64,000 bases of DNA, taken from positions 310,001 through 374,000 of the forward strand of contig NZ_CP085301.1 of the NCBI RefSeq assembly GCF_020700235.1. The letters are read 5' to 3'. Source of the DNA: Haladaptatus pallidirubidus (lineage in GTDB: Archaea; Halobacteriota; Halobacteria; Halobacteriales; Haladaptataceae). The notes below the pieces were generated by a model. The model ran no database searches, was not told the DNA's origin, and saw only the letters and a program-made list of their open reading frames with translations. Both the position numbers and the translations under genes were made by a program. Shown here piece by piece: positions 25,579 through 33,825 of this stretch; positions within the stretch are counted from its first letter, which is position 1; the number at the start of each line of letters is the position of its first letter.

Positions 25579-25767
25579 TCACCGCATAATCCACGACAGA
25601 TACCACGTCAACAGCGCACCGAGAAGGAGGCCACTCAGGGTTGCAACGATCATGCCGACTGTGTTTGCGCCGCTCTGAAATGCGATGAGTCCGCCGGACG
25701 CGCCGACCAACAGGACGATTGCGATTTTCAGGCGAACCATCGCCGACGACCGGTCTTCGGAACTCAT
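25579..25767 (-). CDS. Small two-helix membrane protein
   Basis: A 62-residue protein MSSEDRSSAMVRLKIA with hydrophobic helices at about 11-31 and 36-57 (AFQSGANTVGMIVAT between them) and a final YLSWIMR. It is convergent with the zinc protease (6-base gap between stops). The ATG four codons upstream (25779) is an alternative start. The function is unknown. Confidence 0.6.
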   Translation of the reverse strand: MSSEDRSSAMVRLKIAIVLLVGASGGLIAFQSGANTVGMIVATLSGLLLGALLTWYLSWIMR

Positions 25768-25917
25768 CGGCGCGACCATTATCGCACCCGAGTTTCGTGC
25801 GTTGTTGCCGCTCTCTTTCGAACCGTCGCTTGCGCGCCGCCATCGCGTGCCGGGTGTACTGCCCCCATGAAAACAGGCGCGGTTGGGAGGTTCTTAAACC
25901 CCGACGGGATGCGATTC

Positions 25918-26481
25918 CTACTGAAAACCTCTGCCCACTTCGTCCTCGTCGATGAGGTCGTCTAGTTCCGCGGTCAACAGTTCCTCGCTCTCCTCGAATG
26001 TCTCGGAGAGGTCGTCAACCGATTCGGGGCGGTCGTAGCCGTCGAAATCCATCGGCCCGAACGCAGGACTCTCGATGACTCCCATCACGTCATCGAATAG
26101 ATCTGCCCCGGACGTTGGGGCGTCGGCGTGCGCCTTCAACACCTCGCCGAGGTGCTTCGCGCGCGCTTCGGCCTCCGCTTCGTCCGGCGGTTTCTCTTCG
26201 GGGTTCCGAACCGCGAATCGCCCCTCGCGGGAATCTTTTTCCGGAAGATAACTTCCGATTTCGTCGTCCAACTTTCGGGCGACCCGCGCGCCGACCCCGC
26301 GAACCTCGTAGGGATTTTTCGCGTAGGTTTTCAGATGGTACAGTCCCGCCTTCCGATGGCCGAGATACAAATCCTCGCCGACGCCGCCCGCTCTCCGTCC
26401 CCCGGCAGCCCGCCATCCGTCCGGGTCAACGTCGCGGTCGATAACGTCTTGTAGGATTTCCTGCCACTCTCGAACCCGCAT
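25918..26481 (-). CDS. Conserved haloarchaeal protein of unknown function
   Basis: A 187-residue protein from ATG 26481: MRVREWQEILQDVIDRDVDP and GWRAAGGRRAGGVGEDLYLGHRK. The segment GLYHLKTYAKNPYEVRGVGARVARKLDDEI is well ordered, and the C-terminus is acidic (EESEELLTAELDDLIDEDEVG). The central LYLGHRKAGLYHLKTYAKNP pattern is conserved in haloarchaeal proteins of no known activity. The frame continues upstream to 26565 but those residues do not look conserved. No membrane segments are seen. Confidence 0.7.
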   Translation of the reverse strand: MRVREWQEILQDVIDRDVDPDGWRAAGGRRAGGVGEDLYLGHRKAGLYHLKTYAKNPYEVRGVGARVARKLDDEIGSYLPEKDSREGRFAVRNPEEKPPDEAEAEARAKHLGEVLKAHADAPTSGADLFDDVMGVIESPAFGPMDFDGYDRPESVDDLSETFEESEELLTAELDDLIDEDEVGRGFQ

Positions 26482-26622
26482 GGATACACCGTGACACGCC
26501 GAGGAGATTAACGTGTCGCTTCCGCGGGATAGTTCGTCGCGATGGGTGAGAGGGTCTTGACTCATTTCTGTGAGATACCATCGGGACAGTCACAACGAAG
26601 GATACGTTTTGGGTGGGACTCC

Positions 26623-27059
26623 GCTAGGTAATCACGACTCCAAAATAACCGCACCGCAGGCCACACACCTCCCCAACCGATTCCGTCGCGCCTCTCGGCG
26701 CTCGGTCATCCCTCCCGCACTATCAGCACAGCCCTTCGGAGGTGACTCGCGGCTCCGCCGCTCGCATCGCGGTTTCGCAGAAACCGCGTTTTTCATCAGA
26801 CCTGTGCCAGCGCGCGCCACCGTGATTGATTGGGTTCTCGAATCGTCGTAAATCACCCTGGCGCGTGCTGGCGAGGCTTCTCAAACGTACAGTTTTCGAA
26901 GGCTCGCCAAAGCCGCGCGAGGTCTTCCTGAACGAAGTGAAGGAATGGCTCGTCAGAGCTTGTCTCTGACGGTGGACGACTGAAACGAGCGCCAGCGAGT
27001 TGAAGGCGTGTGGGCGGGTGCGAGGCGGCGGCGGTATTTGTTGTCGTGAATTGCTAAGC
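26623..27059. repeat. Dispersed palindromic element, copy A
   Basis: This 437-base non-coding element begins GCTAGGTAATCACGACTCC (26623-26641) and ends with GTCGTGAATTGCTAAGC (27043-27059), an imperfect inverted copy of its start. Inside are the shared block CCACACACCTCCCCAACCGA, a private hairpin (CGCGGTTTC-GCA-GAAACCGCG, 26768-26788), the shared block GCCAGCGCGCGCCAC (26806-26820), GGCGCGTGCTGGCGAGG, and a second hairpin (26951-26971). No frame looks coding. The same plan recurs at 47.15 kb and 60.67 kb. It may be a MITE-like element; no duplicated target site is obvious. Confidence 0.75.
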
Positions 27060-27172
27060 GCGCCAAAAATACAAAAACTGGTCACGGGAAACATACTTGA
27101 AGGTTCGGAAAGCCACCTTCAAAATATCAGTTCTGTAGAAGATTGATAACGAACTCCATCGCACACTGAAAC

Positions 27173-27694
27173 ATGACCGACGACCTCGCCGACCTCGGAT
27201 TCCGAGACACGAATCATCCGACGGCCAGACTGCTTTCTGCAGTCAAACGCCCGATGGTCGGCGTCCTCGGAATCTGTACCGTTATCGGCGTCGTCGCGCT
27301 CCCGAATCCACTTCCGGAACTCCCGGTCGCGCTCTACGCCCTCCTTGGCATCGCCGAGGGGACTGGACTGGCAGTCGCGGCGGAAAATCTGGTTGCGCGC
27401 CCGACCACACCATTTCGGTTTCGCCGCGCAGTACAGACGGTCGGAATGGTCGCCGGGGCCGTCCTGACGTTCGTGGCCGCAATGGCGGTTTTGGGCGTTC
27501 ACCTGACTCCGCGATTGGACACTATTGGGTGGCTTTTGCGTCTCGGTTCCGGCGTCGCTGGCCCTCATCGATTATCTGAAAGACAGGGTTCGGACGGAGT
27601 TGCAGCCCTGATTTTCCGACGGATGTTTCTCCCGGACTTACACTTACCGCGACAGCCACTTCTATTTCCTCCCGGAAGAAATCGGAGGACATGA
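27173..27694 (+). CDS. Hypothetical membrane protein, probable frameshift near its end
   Basis: The frame starts MTDDLADLGFRDTNHPTA and has three good hydrophobic segments (about 30-45, 48-64, 88-108). After about residue 118 it turns into an arginine/proline-rich tail that overlaps the next gene. The neighbouring frame instead reads VPASLALIDYLKDRV, a typical ending, and stops at 27611. One extra base, plausibly in the T4 run at 27534-27537, would explain this and give about 145 residues with a fourth helix. The function is unknown. Confidence 0.55.
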   Translation: MTDDLADLGFRDTNHPTARLLSAVKRPMVGVLGICTVIGVVALPNPLPELPVALYALLGIAEGTGLAVAAENLVARPTTPFRFRRAVQTVGMVAGAVLTFVAAMAVLGVHLTPRLDTIGWLLRLGSGVAGPHRLSERQGSDGVAALIFRRMFLPDLHLPRQPLLFPPGRNRRT

Positions 27695-28662
27695 CCGACG
27701 CAGAAAACGACTCGCCTACGGTTCTCGTCCTCCGGCGAGGAACCCACGGGATGCCCGTCTTCGACTACGTCGCCGAACTCCGGGAACGACTGCCGAACCA
27801 CGAGATCCTACACGCTCGAACGCCCGACGAGGAGCGCGAGTTCATCGCCGACGCCGAAATCGTGGCGGGGATGTCCATCGACGAGGAACTGCTCGACCAC
27901 GCCGAAAACTTGCACCTGTTCGCCTGTGCCTACGCCGGGACGGGCCACCTCCCGCTTTCCGCGCTCGAATCGAAGGGAGTGGCGGTGACCAACGCCTCAG
28001 GCGTTCACGGCCCGAACATCGGCGAGCACGTTCTCGGCGCGATGCTGACGTTCGCCCGCGATTTCCTCCGCGCGGGACGCCAACAGTCGCGCAGGGAGTG
28101 GCGGCACTTTCAGGCGGACGAATTACGGGGGAGCACCGTGACCGTCGTCGGATTGGGTGCAATCGGAAGCGCCGTCGTCGAACGATTGGCAGGCTTCGGC
28201 GTCGAAACCATCGGCGTCCGCTACTCGCCAGAAAAGGGCGGTCCGACGGACGAGGTTCTGGGATTCGACGATTTGCACGACGCGCTTTCCCGAACCGACT
28301 ACCTCGTGCTGGCCTGCCCGTTAACCGACGAGACGGAAGGATTGCTCGGCATCGCGGAGTTCGATACGCTCCCACCGAGTTCCGTGCTGGTGAACGTCGC
28401 CCGCGGAAAAGTAGTCGAAACCGACGCGCTCCTCTCTGCGATTCGCGGCAATCAAATTCGCGGTGCGGCGCTGGACGTAACCGACCCCGAACCGTTGCCG
28501 GAAGATCATCCGCTATGGAACTTCGAGAACGTCCTCATCACGCCTCACATGGCGGGTCACACGCCCGAATATTTCGCCCGACTCGCGGACATCCTCGCCG
28601 AAAACGTTCGGCACGTGAACGAAACCGGAGAATACGAGGGACTGCGGAATCAGGTTCGGTAG
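27691..28662 (+). CDS. D-2-hydroxyacid dehydrogenase, NAD(P)-dependent
   Basis: A 323-residue member of the D-isomer-specific 2-hydroxyacid dehydrogenase family. It has the catalytic substrate-binding N-terminal part, the Rossmann motif VVGLGAIGSAVVE (about 150-162), the conserved Arg region VNVARGKVVETDAL, Glu in TDPEPLPEDHPLW and the catalytic His in TPHMAGHTPE. Substrates could be phosphoglycerate-like, lactate or glyoxylate; specificity is not readable. The start overlaps the apparent end of the preceding membrane gene only because that gene is frameshifted. Confidence 0.9.
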   Translation: MTDAENDSPTVLVLRRGTHGMPVFDYVAELRERLPNHEILHARTPDEEREFIADAEIVAGMSIDEELLDHAENLHLFACAYAGTGHLPLSALESKGVAVTNASGVHGPNIGEHVLGAMLTFARDFLRAGRQQSRREWRHFQADELRGSTVTVVGLGAIGSAVVERLAGFGVETIGVRYSPEKGGPTDEVLGFDDLHDALSRTDYLVLACPLTDETEGLLGIAEFDTLPPSSVLVNVARGKVVETDALLSAIRGNQIRGAALDVTDPEPLPEDHPLWNFENVLITPHMAGHTPEYFARLADILAENVRHVNETGEYEGLRNQVR

Positions 28663-28703
28663 CGGATTCCGCGGTGCCGCGGAATCCGCCTCAGGTTCGG
28701 TAG
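28650..28703. repeat. 28-bp near-perfect palindrome between 13-bp direct repeats
   Basis: TCAGGTTCGGTAG occurs at 28650-28662 and again at 28691-28703. Between them, sharing one base, lies a 28-base palindrome (28662-28689; arms GCGGATTCCGCGG and complement). The first copy encodes the last residues and stop of the dehydrogenase; the second holds the stop of the convergent membrane gene. It could serve as a bidirectional terminator. Confidence 0.8.
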
Positions 28704-29554
28704 TCGTAAGCGAGGTACAGAAACATGAACCCGAACACGCCGACCATCGATGCGAGCAGAAGCGAAACCACAACGTCCTGACCCGCGGAGCGCCCCACAA
28801 CGACGATTCCTGCGGCAATGCCGACGAGTAGCAGGCCGAACGCCACGAGCGTCGCCTGCACGGTTCGATTCACTTCGGTCGGTTGACTTGTAGGTTCGTG
28901 AGCAATTCCATCTTCGATAACCCGTTCGACTGCCGGTGCCACCGACACGGGAACCGAGAGCCAATGCGTGTTGTTGAGGCGTTGTGCCTCGGAGGACAGT
29001 CGAAAAACGGTCATTCCAGCGAATTTGAACCGGCGGAACCCGTCGTAGTCGTCGAACGCGAGTTCGCGGGCCGGACGGAGGTCGGAATCGTCGATTCTGA
29101 TGACGCGCCGAACCGGGTCTAACTCGCCTGACGATTCGAAGGTACCTACGATGACGAACATCGCTCCGTAGAGAACCGGAAATAGCAGTAGTAGCCACGG
29201 AGCGACCAGCACTGTGGCGATGAGAGCCACTGCACTGACGACTGATGCGACGACCAGGGGGAGCGGTCGAAGATGCTCGTCAAATCCTAAAAATCCCGGT
29301 CGCTGGTTCGAATCGGCGACCAGCGGAAGCAGGTAGAGCAGGGAAAGCGGCCCGCCGACCAACCCGAGGAGGAGGGCAAGTGCGAGAATCTCGAACTGGC
29401 CCGAAAGTATCGTCGTCACACCGACGAACGCGATTCCGAGAAGTACGATGAGCGTCACACCGCCGAAAACTCCGTAGGCCCCGTGCAGAGAGATGAGCGC
29501 GAGATGACTGTCCGACGGGTCGAGCGACCATCGAATCGTTTCGTTGGAGGACAC
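28691..29554 (-). CDS. Polytopic membrane protein with PH-like segment, haloarchaeal
   Basis: A 287-residue protein with helices at about 28-46, 53-76, 100-130 and, at the end, 233-250 and 260-282. The soluble middle (about 140-225: [39 protein letters not shown]) resembles bacterial PH/YdbT-like beta segments that sit between membrane helices. The function is unknown; a role in membrane homeostasis is a guess. It is convergent with the dehydrogenase and divergent from nothing close. Confidence 0.65.
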   Translation of the reverse strand: MSSNETIRWSLDPSDSHLALISLHGAYGVFGGVTLIVLLGIAFVGVTTILSGQFEILALALLLGLVGGPLSLLYLLPLVADSNQRPGFLGFDEHLRPLPLVVASVVSAVALIATVLVAPWLLLLFPVLYGAMFVIVGTFESSGELDPVRRVIRIDDSDLRPARELAFDDYDGFRRFKFAGMTVFRLSSEAQRLNNTHWLSVPVSVAPAVERVIEDGIAHEPTSQPTEVNRTVQATLVAFGLLLVGIAAGIVVVGRSAGQDVVVSLLLASMVGVFGFMFLYLAYDYRT

Positions 29555-29649
29555 GTTTCACACACTGTGTGTCCACATCATATACATTCGGTCGAAAATC
29601 GGAGGGCGGTCGGATAGCGGTTCGGTCGGGGAAAGAGCAGTCGGCGCGA

Positions 29650-29802
29650 CTACCAGAGCTGTGCGGTGGGCGTCTCGCAGGTATCGCAGACGACCGCGTC
29701 GTTTCCTTTGTAGGTGCCTCGCTCCAGTTGGCCGTCGGGACACCACTGACACTCCTCTCCTTCGAGGCGTCTGATAACGCTCGGTGGGGTCGTCAAACTC
29801 AT
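29650..29802 (-). CDS. 50-residue zinc-finger protein (HVO_A0556-like)
   Basis: The frame runs from ATG 29802 to TAG at 29650. [17 protein letters not shown] leads into [18 protein letters not shown] and [12 protein letters not shown]: two C-x2-C pairs with the spacing and YKGN..VVC..C..P...W pattern of the small haloarchaeal HVO_A0556-type zinc fingers (family name from memory). It may bind nucleic acid or a partner. It is flanked by msrB divergently. Confidence 0.72.
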   Translation of the reverse strand: MSLTTPPSVIRRLEGEECQWCPDGQLERGTYKGNDAVVCDTCETPTAQLW

Positions 29803-29889
29803 CTTGTTCGCACGTTTCGTCGCTCCCGCTATGAATTTGCTGGCCCACCTTGCAGGGAGTTTATCCTTCGTGGCGCACTAGGAAGGAAC

Positions 29890-30291
29890 ATGAGCGAACA
29901 GCAATCCAATCTCCCCGAAACCGAGGACGAATGGCGCGAACGCCTCTCCGACGAGGAGTACCACGTCCTGCGCCAGCAGGGCACCGAGCGCCCGGGAACC
30001 GGCAAACATCTCGATAGAAAGGACGACGGAACCTACGTTTGCGCTGGCTGCGGCGCGGAGCTGTTCGATTCGGATACGAAGTACGATTCGCACTGCGGTT
30101 GGCCGAGTTTCTACGACGTGCCCGAGGGGAACGTCGAGACGCGGGAGGACAGAAGTCACGGAATGGTTCGAACCGAAGTCGTCTGCGCGAACTGCGGTGG
30201 CCACCTCGGCCACGTCTTCGATGACGGCCCGGAACCGACCGGCCAACGTTACTGCATCAACAGCGCGGCGATGGATTTCGACGAAGAGTAG
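29890..30291 (+). CDS. msrB: Peptide-methionine (R)-S-oxide reductase MsrB
   Basis: MsrB repairs oxidised methionine in proteins. The 133-residue protein has the zinc-binding CAGCGAEL and [12 protein letters not shown] pairs, HCGWPSFY (substrate and recycling-Cys region) and the catalytic Cys in [16 protein letters not shown]-like GTTTATCC lies about 27 bases before the ATG at 29890. No msrA is adjacent. This is the normal length and a single domain. Confidence 0.96.
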   Translation: MSEQQSNLPETEDEWRERLSDEEYHVLRQQGTERPGTGKHLDRKDDGTYVCAGCGAELFDSDTKYDSHCGWPSFYDVPEGNVETREDRSHGMVRTEVVCANCGGHLGHVFDDGPEPTGQRYCINSAAMDFDEE

Positions 30292-30427
30292 TTAGGTAGT
30301 ACGCCCTCGATGACGCGTCTCCAAACGGGAACGCAGAGGAGTATCTTTTGGACGGTATCGCTCGGCCGATATTCCGTAGAACATTCATCAATAGAATGAC
30401 GACAACGACAACCATCTGAACGGCACT

Positions 30428-30790
30428 ATGAGTTCCGCCGAGAACGGGCAGGTCGTCGTGATAACCGGCGCGAATGAGGGAATCGGCTATCACGTGGCAA
30501 CCGCGCTACTCGATCGCGGCTACCGAGTCGCAAGTTTGGATGTCGATGGAACAAACGTCCAGTCACTTCAGGAAACGCACCCCAATCGAGTGCAGTTCTA
30601 TCGTTGCGATGTAACGGTGGATGGGGATGTCCGAACCGCGGTTGACGAAATTCTCGACCGATGGGGACGGATCGACATCCTCGTCAATAACGCCGCGATA
30701 TTCAATTTTGCCCCTTCGAAAACCACACCCTTGCCGACACGAAGCGCGAGTTCGAGGTAAACTACTTCGGGTACGTTCGGACGATTCGAC
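30428..30790 (+). pseudogene. Short-chain dehydrogenase/reductase, frameshifted and truncated
   Basis: The N-terminal half is intact: VVVITGANEGIGYHVATAL (TGxxxGxG cofactor motif), DVD acidic residue and ILVNNAAIFNFAP (NNAG-like). The frame then breaks at a C4 run (30711-30714). With one extra base, the reading continues FENHTLADTKREFEVNYFGYVRTIR, a normal SDR helix. The catalytic YxxxK half is absent: the sequence runs straight into the rqcH 5' region. The gene cannot make a functional dehydrogenase even if the frame is corrected. Confidence 0.8.
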
Positions 30791-30838
30791 CCGCCTGCCG
30801 AACGACACGCCTTTCCTCCCGCCCGAGAAAACCCGAAT

Positions 30839-32938
30839 ATGGACAGAAAGCGAGAGCTTTCGAGCATCGACCTCGCCGCCGTCGTCCGCGAACTCGCGAG
30901 TTACGAGGGCGCGAAGGTCGATAAAGCGTACCTCTACGGTGACGACCTCCTGCGCCTCAAGATGCGGGATTTCGACCGGGGACGCCTCGAACTACTCATC
31001 GAAGTGGGCGAAACCAAACGCGCTCACACCGCCGCGCCGGAACACGTTCCCGCCGCGCCGGGCAGACCGCCGAACTTCGCCAAGATGTTGCGAAATCGGC
31101 TCTCCGGAGCCGATTTCGCGGGCGTCGAACAGTTCGAGTTCGACCGCATCCTCCAGTTCGAATTTCGGCGCGAGGATAGCGACACGACCATCGTCGCGGA
31201 ACTGTTCGGACAAGGCAACATCGCCGTGCTGGACGAGAACTACGAAGTCGTGGACAGCCTCGATACAGTTCGGCTCAAATCTCGAACCGTCGCCCCCGGG
31301 TCGCAGTACGAGTTCCCCAACTCGCGGGTGAACCCGCTCGAAATAGAGTACGAGGAGTTCGAATACCGGATGAACGATTCGGACACCGACGTGGTTCGGA
31401 CGCTGGCGACCCAACTCAACTTCGGCGGACTGTACGCGGAAGAGGTCTGTACCCGCGCGAACGTCGAGAAAGCGATGGACATCGCGGACGCCGATGAGGA
31501 GGAATACGAACGACTGTACGCCGCCATCGAGCGTCTGAAGGAGCCGCTGGTGACTGGAGATTTCGATCCTCGTGTTTACTACGAGGACGACACCCGAGTT
31601 GACGTGACGCCGTTCCCCCTCGAAGAGTACGAGGAGCGAGACGTGGAAGCGTTCGACTCGTTCAACGCTGCGCTGGACGACTACTTCACGAACCTCGATT
31701 TGAGCGACGACGACAGCGGAGGAGCGAACTCCCACGAACTACAGAAGCCGGATTTCCAAGGCCAAATCGAGAAACAACAGCGCATCATCGACCAACAGCA
31801 GGGTGCAATCGAAGGCTTCGAACGGCAGGCGGAGGTGGAACGAGAGAAGGCCGAACTGCTGTACGGCAACTACGGGTTCGTGGACGAAATCCTCTCGACG
31901 GTGCAAAATGCCCGTGCGGAAGACGCTCCGTGGGCGGACATCGAAGCCAGATTCGAGGAAGGTGCGGAGCGCGGCATCGAAGCGGCGGAAGCCGTGCGGG
32001 GAATCGACGAAAGCGAGGGAACCGTCACCGTCGAAATCGACGATACGGAAATCACGCTGTTTCCGGAAGACGGCGTTGAGAAGAACGCGGATCGCCTGTA
32101 TCAGGAGGCGAAGCGGATCGAGGAGAAGAAGGCGGGTGCGCAGGCCGCAATCGAAGACACCCGCGAAGAGTTGGAAGCCGTGAAGAAACGGAAAGAAGAG
32201 TGGGAAGACGAACCGAACGAGGAGCGAAGCGACGACGAACCGAAGGACATCGACTGGCTGTCGCGGGCGTCAATCCCGATTCGGAACCAAGAGCAGTGGT
32301 ACGAGCGATTCCGCTGGTTCCGAACCTCCGATGGGTTCCTCGTCATCGGCGGGCGAAACGCCGACCAGAACGAGGAACTCGTCAAAAAATATATGGACAG
32401 AAACGACCTGTTCTTCCACTCACAGGCCCACGGCGGCCCGATTACCATCCTCAAAACGTCCGACCCGAGCGAACCCTCGAAGGACGTGGACGTGCCCGAC
32501 CGAAGCAAGGAGGAGGCCGCCCAGTTCGCGGTGTCCTACTCGTCGGTGTGGAAGGACGGACGCTTTTCGGGAGACGCCTACATGGTGTCGCCAGAACAAG
32601 TGTCGAAGACGCCCGAAAGCGGCGAATATCTGGAGAAAGGTGCGTTCGCTATCCGCGGCGACAGAACCTATTTCGACGACACGCCGGTCGGCGTCGCGGT
32701 CGGTATCACCGTCGAACCGAACACCCGCGTCATCGGCGGTCCACCGTCGGCCATCGAATCGCAGGCCGAAACCCACATCGAGGTAGAACCAGGGCAGTAC
32801 GCCCAGAACGACGCCGCAAAGCGGCTGTACCGCGAATTCCGTGAGCGATTCAAAGATACCTCGTTCGTGCGAAAAGTGGCGAGCCCCGACCTGATTCAGG
32901 AGTTCCTGCCCGCTGGGGGCAGTCGGATGGTGGACTGA
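30839..32938 (+). CDS. rqcH: Ribosome-rescue protein RqcH (NEMF/Rqc2 family)
   Basis: A 699-residue NFACT protein that binds split 60S/50S subunits carrying stalled peptidyl-tRNA and, in other organisms, adds C-terminal Ala or Ala/Thr tails. It has NFACT-N (KRELSSIDLAAVVRELASYEGAKV through about 190), HhH/coiled-coil regions (IEKQQRIIDQQQGAIEGFERQ and KRIEEKKAGAQAAIEDTREE), and NFACT-R (about 495-620) with GGRNADQNEELVKKY and FHSQAHGGP (the D/R-rich tRNA-binding region). The C-terminus is normal. It is encoded just upstream of three DUF4013 genes and near pelota. Confidence 0.94.
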   Translation: MDRKRELSSIDLAAVVRELASYEGAKVDKAYLYGDDLLRLKMRDFDRGRLELLIEVGETKRAHTAAPEHVPAAPGRPPNFAKMLRNRLSGADFAGVEQFEFDRILQFEFRREDSDTTIVAELFGQGNIAVLDENYEVVDSLDTVRLKSRTVAPGSQYEFPNSRVNPLEIEYEEFEYRMNDSDTDVVRTLATQLNFGGLYAEEVCTRANVEKAMDIADADEEEYERLYAAIERLKEPLVTGDFDPRVYYEDDTRVDVTPFPLEEYEERDVEAFDSFNAALDDYFTNLDLSDDDSGGANSHELQKPDFQGQIEKQQRIIDQQQGAIEGFERQAEVEREKAELLYGNYGFVDEILSTVQNARAEDAPWADIEARFEEGAERGIEAAEAVRGIDESEGTVTVEIDDTEITLFPEDGVEKNADRLYQEAKRIEEKKAGAQAAIEDTREELEAVKKRKEEWEDEPNEERSDDEPKDIDWLSRASIPIRNQEQWYERFRWFRTSDGFLVIGGRNADQNEELVKKYMDRNDLFFHSQAHGGPITILKTSDPSEPSKDVDVPDRSKEEAAQFAVSYSSVWKDGRFSGDAYMVSPEQVSKTPESGEYLEKGAFAIRGDRTYFDDTPVGVAVGITVEPNTRVIGGPPSAIESQAETHIEVEPGQYAQNDAAKRLYREFRERFKDTSFVRKVASPDLIQEFLPAGGSRMVD
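31091..31118. repeat. Perfect 12-bp inverted repeat inside rqcH
   Basis: The arms CGAAATCGGCTC (31091-31102) and its complement (31107-31118) are separated by four bases. It codes for RNRLSGADF in the NFACT-N domain, a position less obviously a linker than the other coding palindromes. Confidence 0.85.
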
Positions 32939-33042
32939 CACGTCCGCTTTTCGCGAAGAAGGGTTAAGCGCTTGGCGAGCGTCTACATCGTAGAGTTCAC
33001 GGGGGTTGCGCGTCGCGCAGACCCGCACTCAGGGGATAAACC

Positions 33043-33735
33043 ATGTTCAACGACAGCATCAACTACCTGAAAGACAGTGACGACGCCGCGAAAACCGTGC
33101 TCATCGGCGGACTACTCGCCATTTTCGGCTTCCTCATCATCCCGGCGCTCATCGTGGAAGGATACGTAATTCGCGTCCTGCGCCGCGGGTCGGCGGGTGA
33201 CACTGAAGCACCGGTGTTCAGCGATTGGGGAACGCTCACGGTCGACGGCCTGAAAGCCGCCATCATCACGCTCGTCTACTTCCTCGTGCCGGCAATACTC
33301 GCCGCAGTGTTCGTTGGCGGAGGAGCCGCGCTCGCAAACGACGCGCCATTTATCGGCGGAGTGGTGGCCCTGTTCGGCGGCCTGCTGACCCTGATTGCGA
33401 CGCTCGCGGTTTGGTACGTGGTGCCAGCCGCGCTCGTCCGATTCGCGGAGAACGGTGCGATGGGGTCGGGATTCGACTACGAATCCCTCGCGCCAATCGT
33501 CCGCGACCGGGAGTACGCGACAGGTTGGCTCCTCGCGCTCGGCGTCATCGTCGTCGCCGGTGTCATCGTGAGCGTCGTCGCTGTCGTTCCGCTGGTCGGC
33601 TGGTTAGTGGCGGTGTTCCTCGGCTTCTACGCGCAGGTGACCGCGGCGTACATCTACGCCCGTTCGTATGCGGAAGCGACCGACCACCAGCTGCGAGAGG
33701 GGCCGGAAGTGGACGACGGCAGACCTGCGGTCTGA
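33043..33735 (+). CDS. DUF4013 membrane protein, paralogue 1
   Basis: A 230-residue protein beginning MFNDSINYLKDSDDAAKTVLIGG. DUF4013 features are present: a GFLIIPALIVEGYVIRVLR segment, VFSDWGTLTVDGLKA and YVVPAALVRFAENGAMGSGFDYESL. About six hydrophobic segments are visible, and the C-terminal tail (DHQLREGPEVDDG) is soluble. The function is unknown; members are common and multi-copy in archaea. It lies just after rqcH on the same strand, with a 107-base gap holding a possible TATA (GGTTAAGC). Confidence 0.85.
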   Translation: MFNDSINYLKDSDDAAKTVLIGGLLAIFGFLIIPALIVEGYVIRVLRRGSAGDTEAPVFSDWGTLTVDGLKAAIITLVYFLVPAILAAVFVGGGAALANDAPFIGGVVALFGGLLTLIATLAVWYVVPAALVRFAENGAMGSGFDYESLAPIVRDREYATGWLLALGVIVVAGVIVSVVAVVPLVGWLVAVFLGFYAQVTAAYIYARSYAEATDHQLREGPEVDDGRPAV

Positions 33736-33825
33736 GCTTTCTGCTTTTGACCGCGCGTAGCGACAATTGTGTTCGAAACGACTAATTAACTGCCGAAGAT
33801 TGTTTCGAGCGAGAGATGAGCTGTC

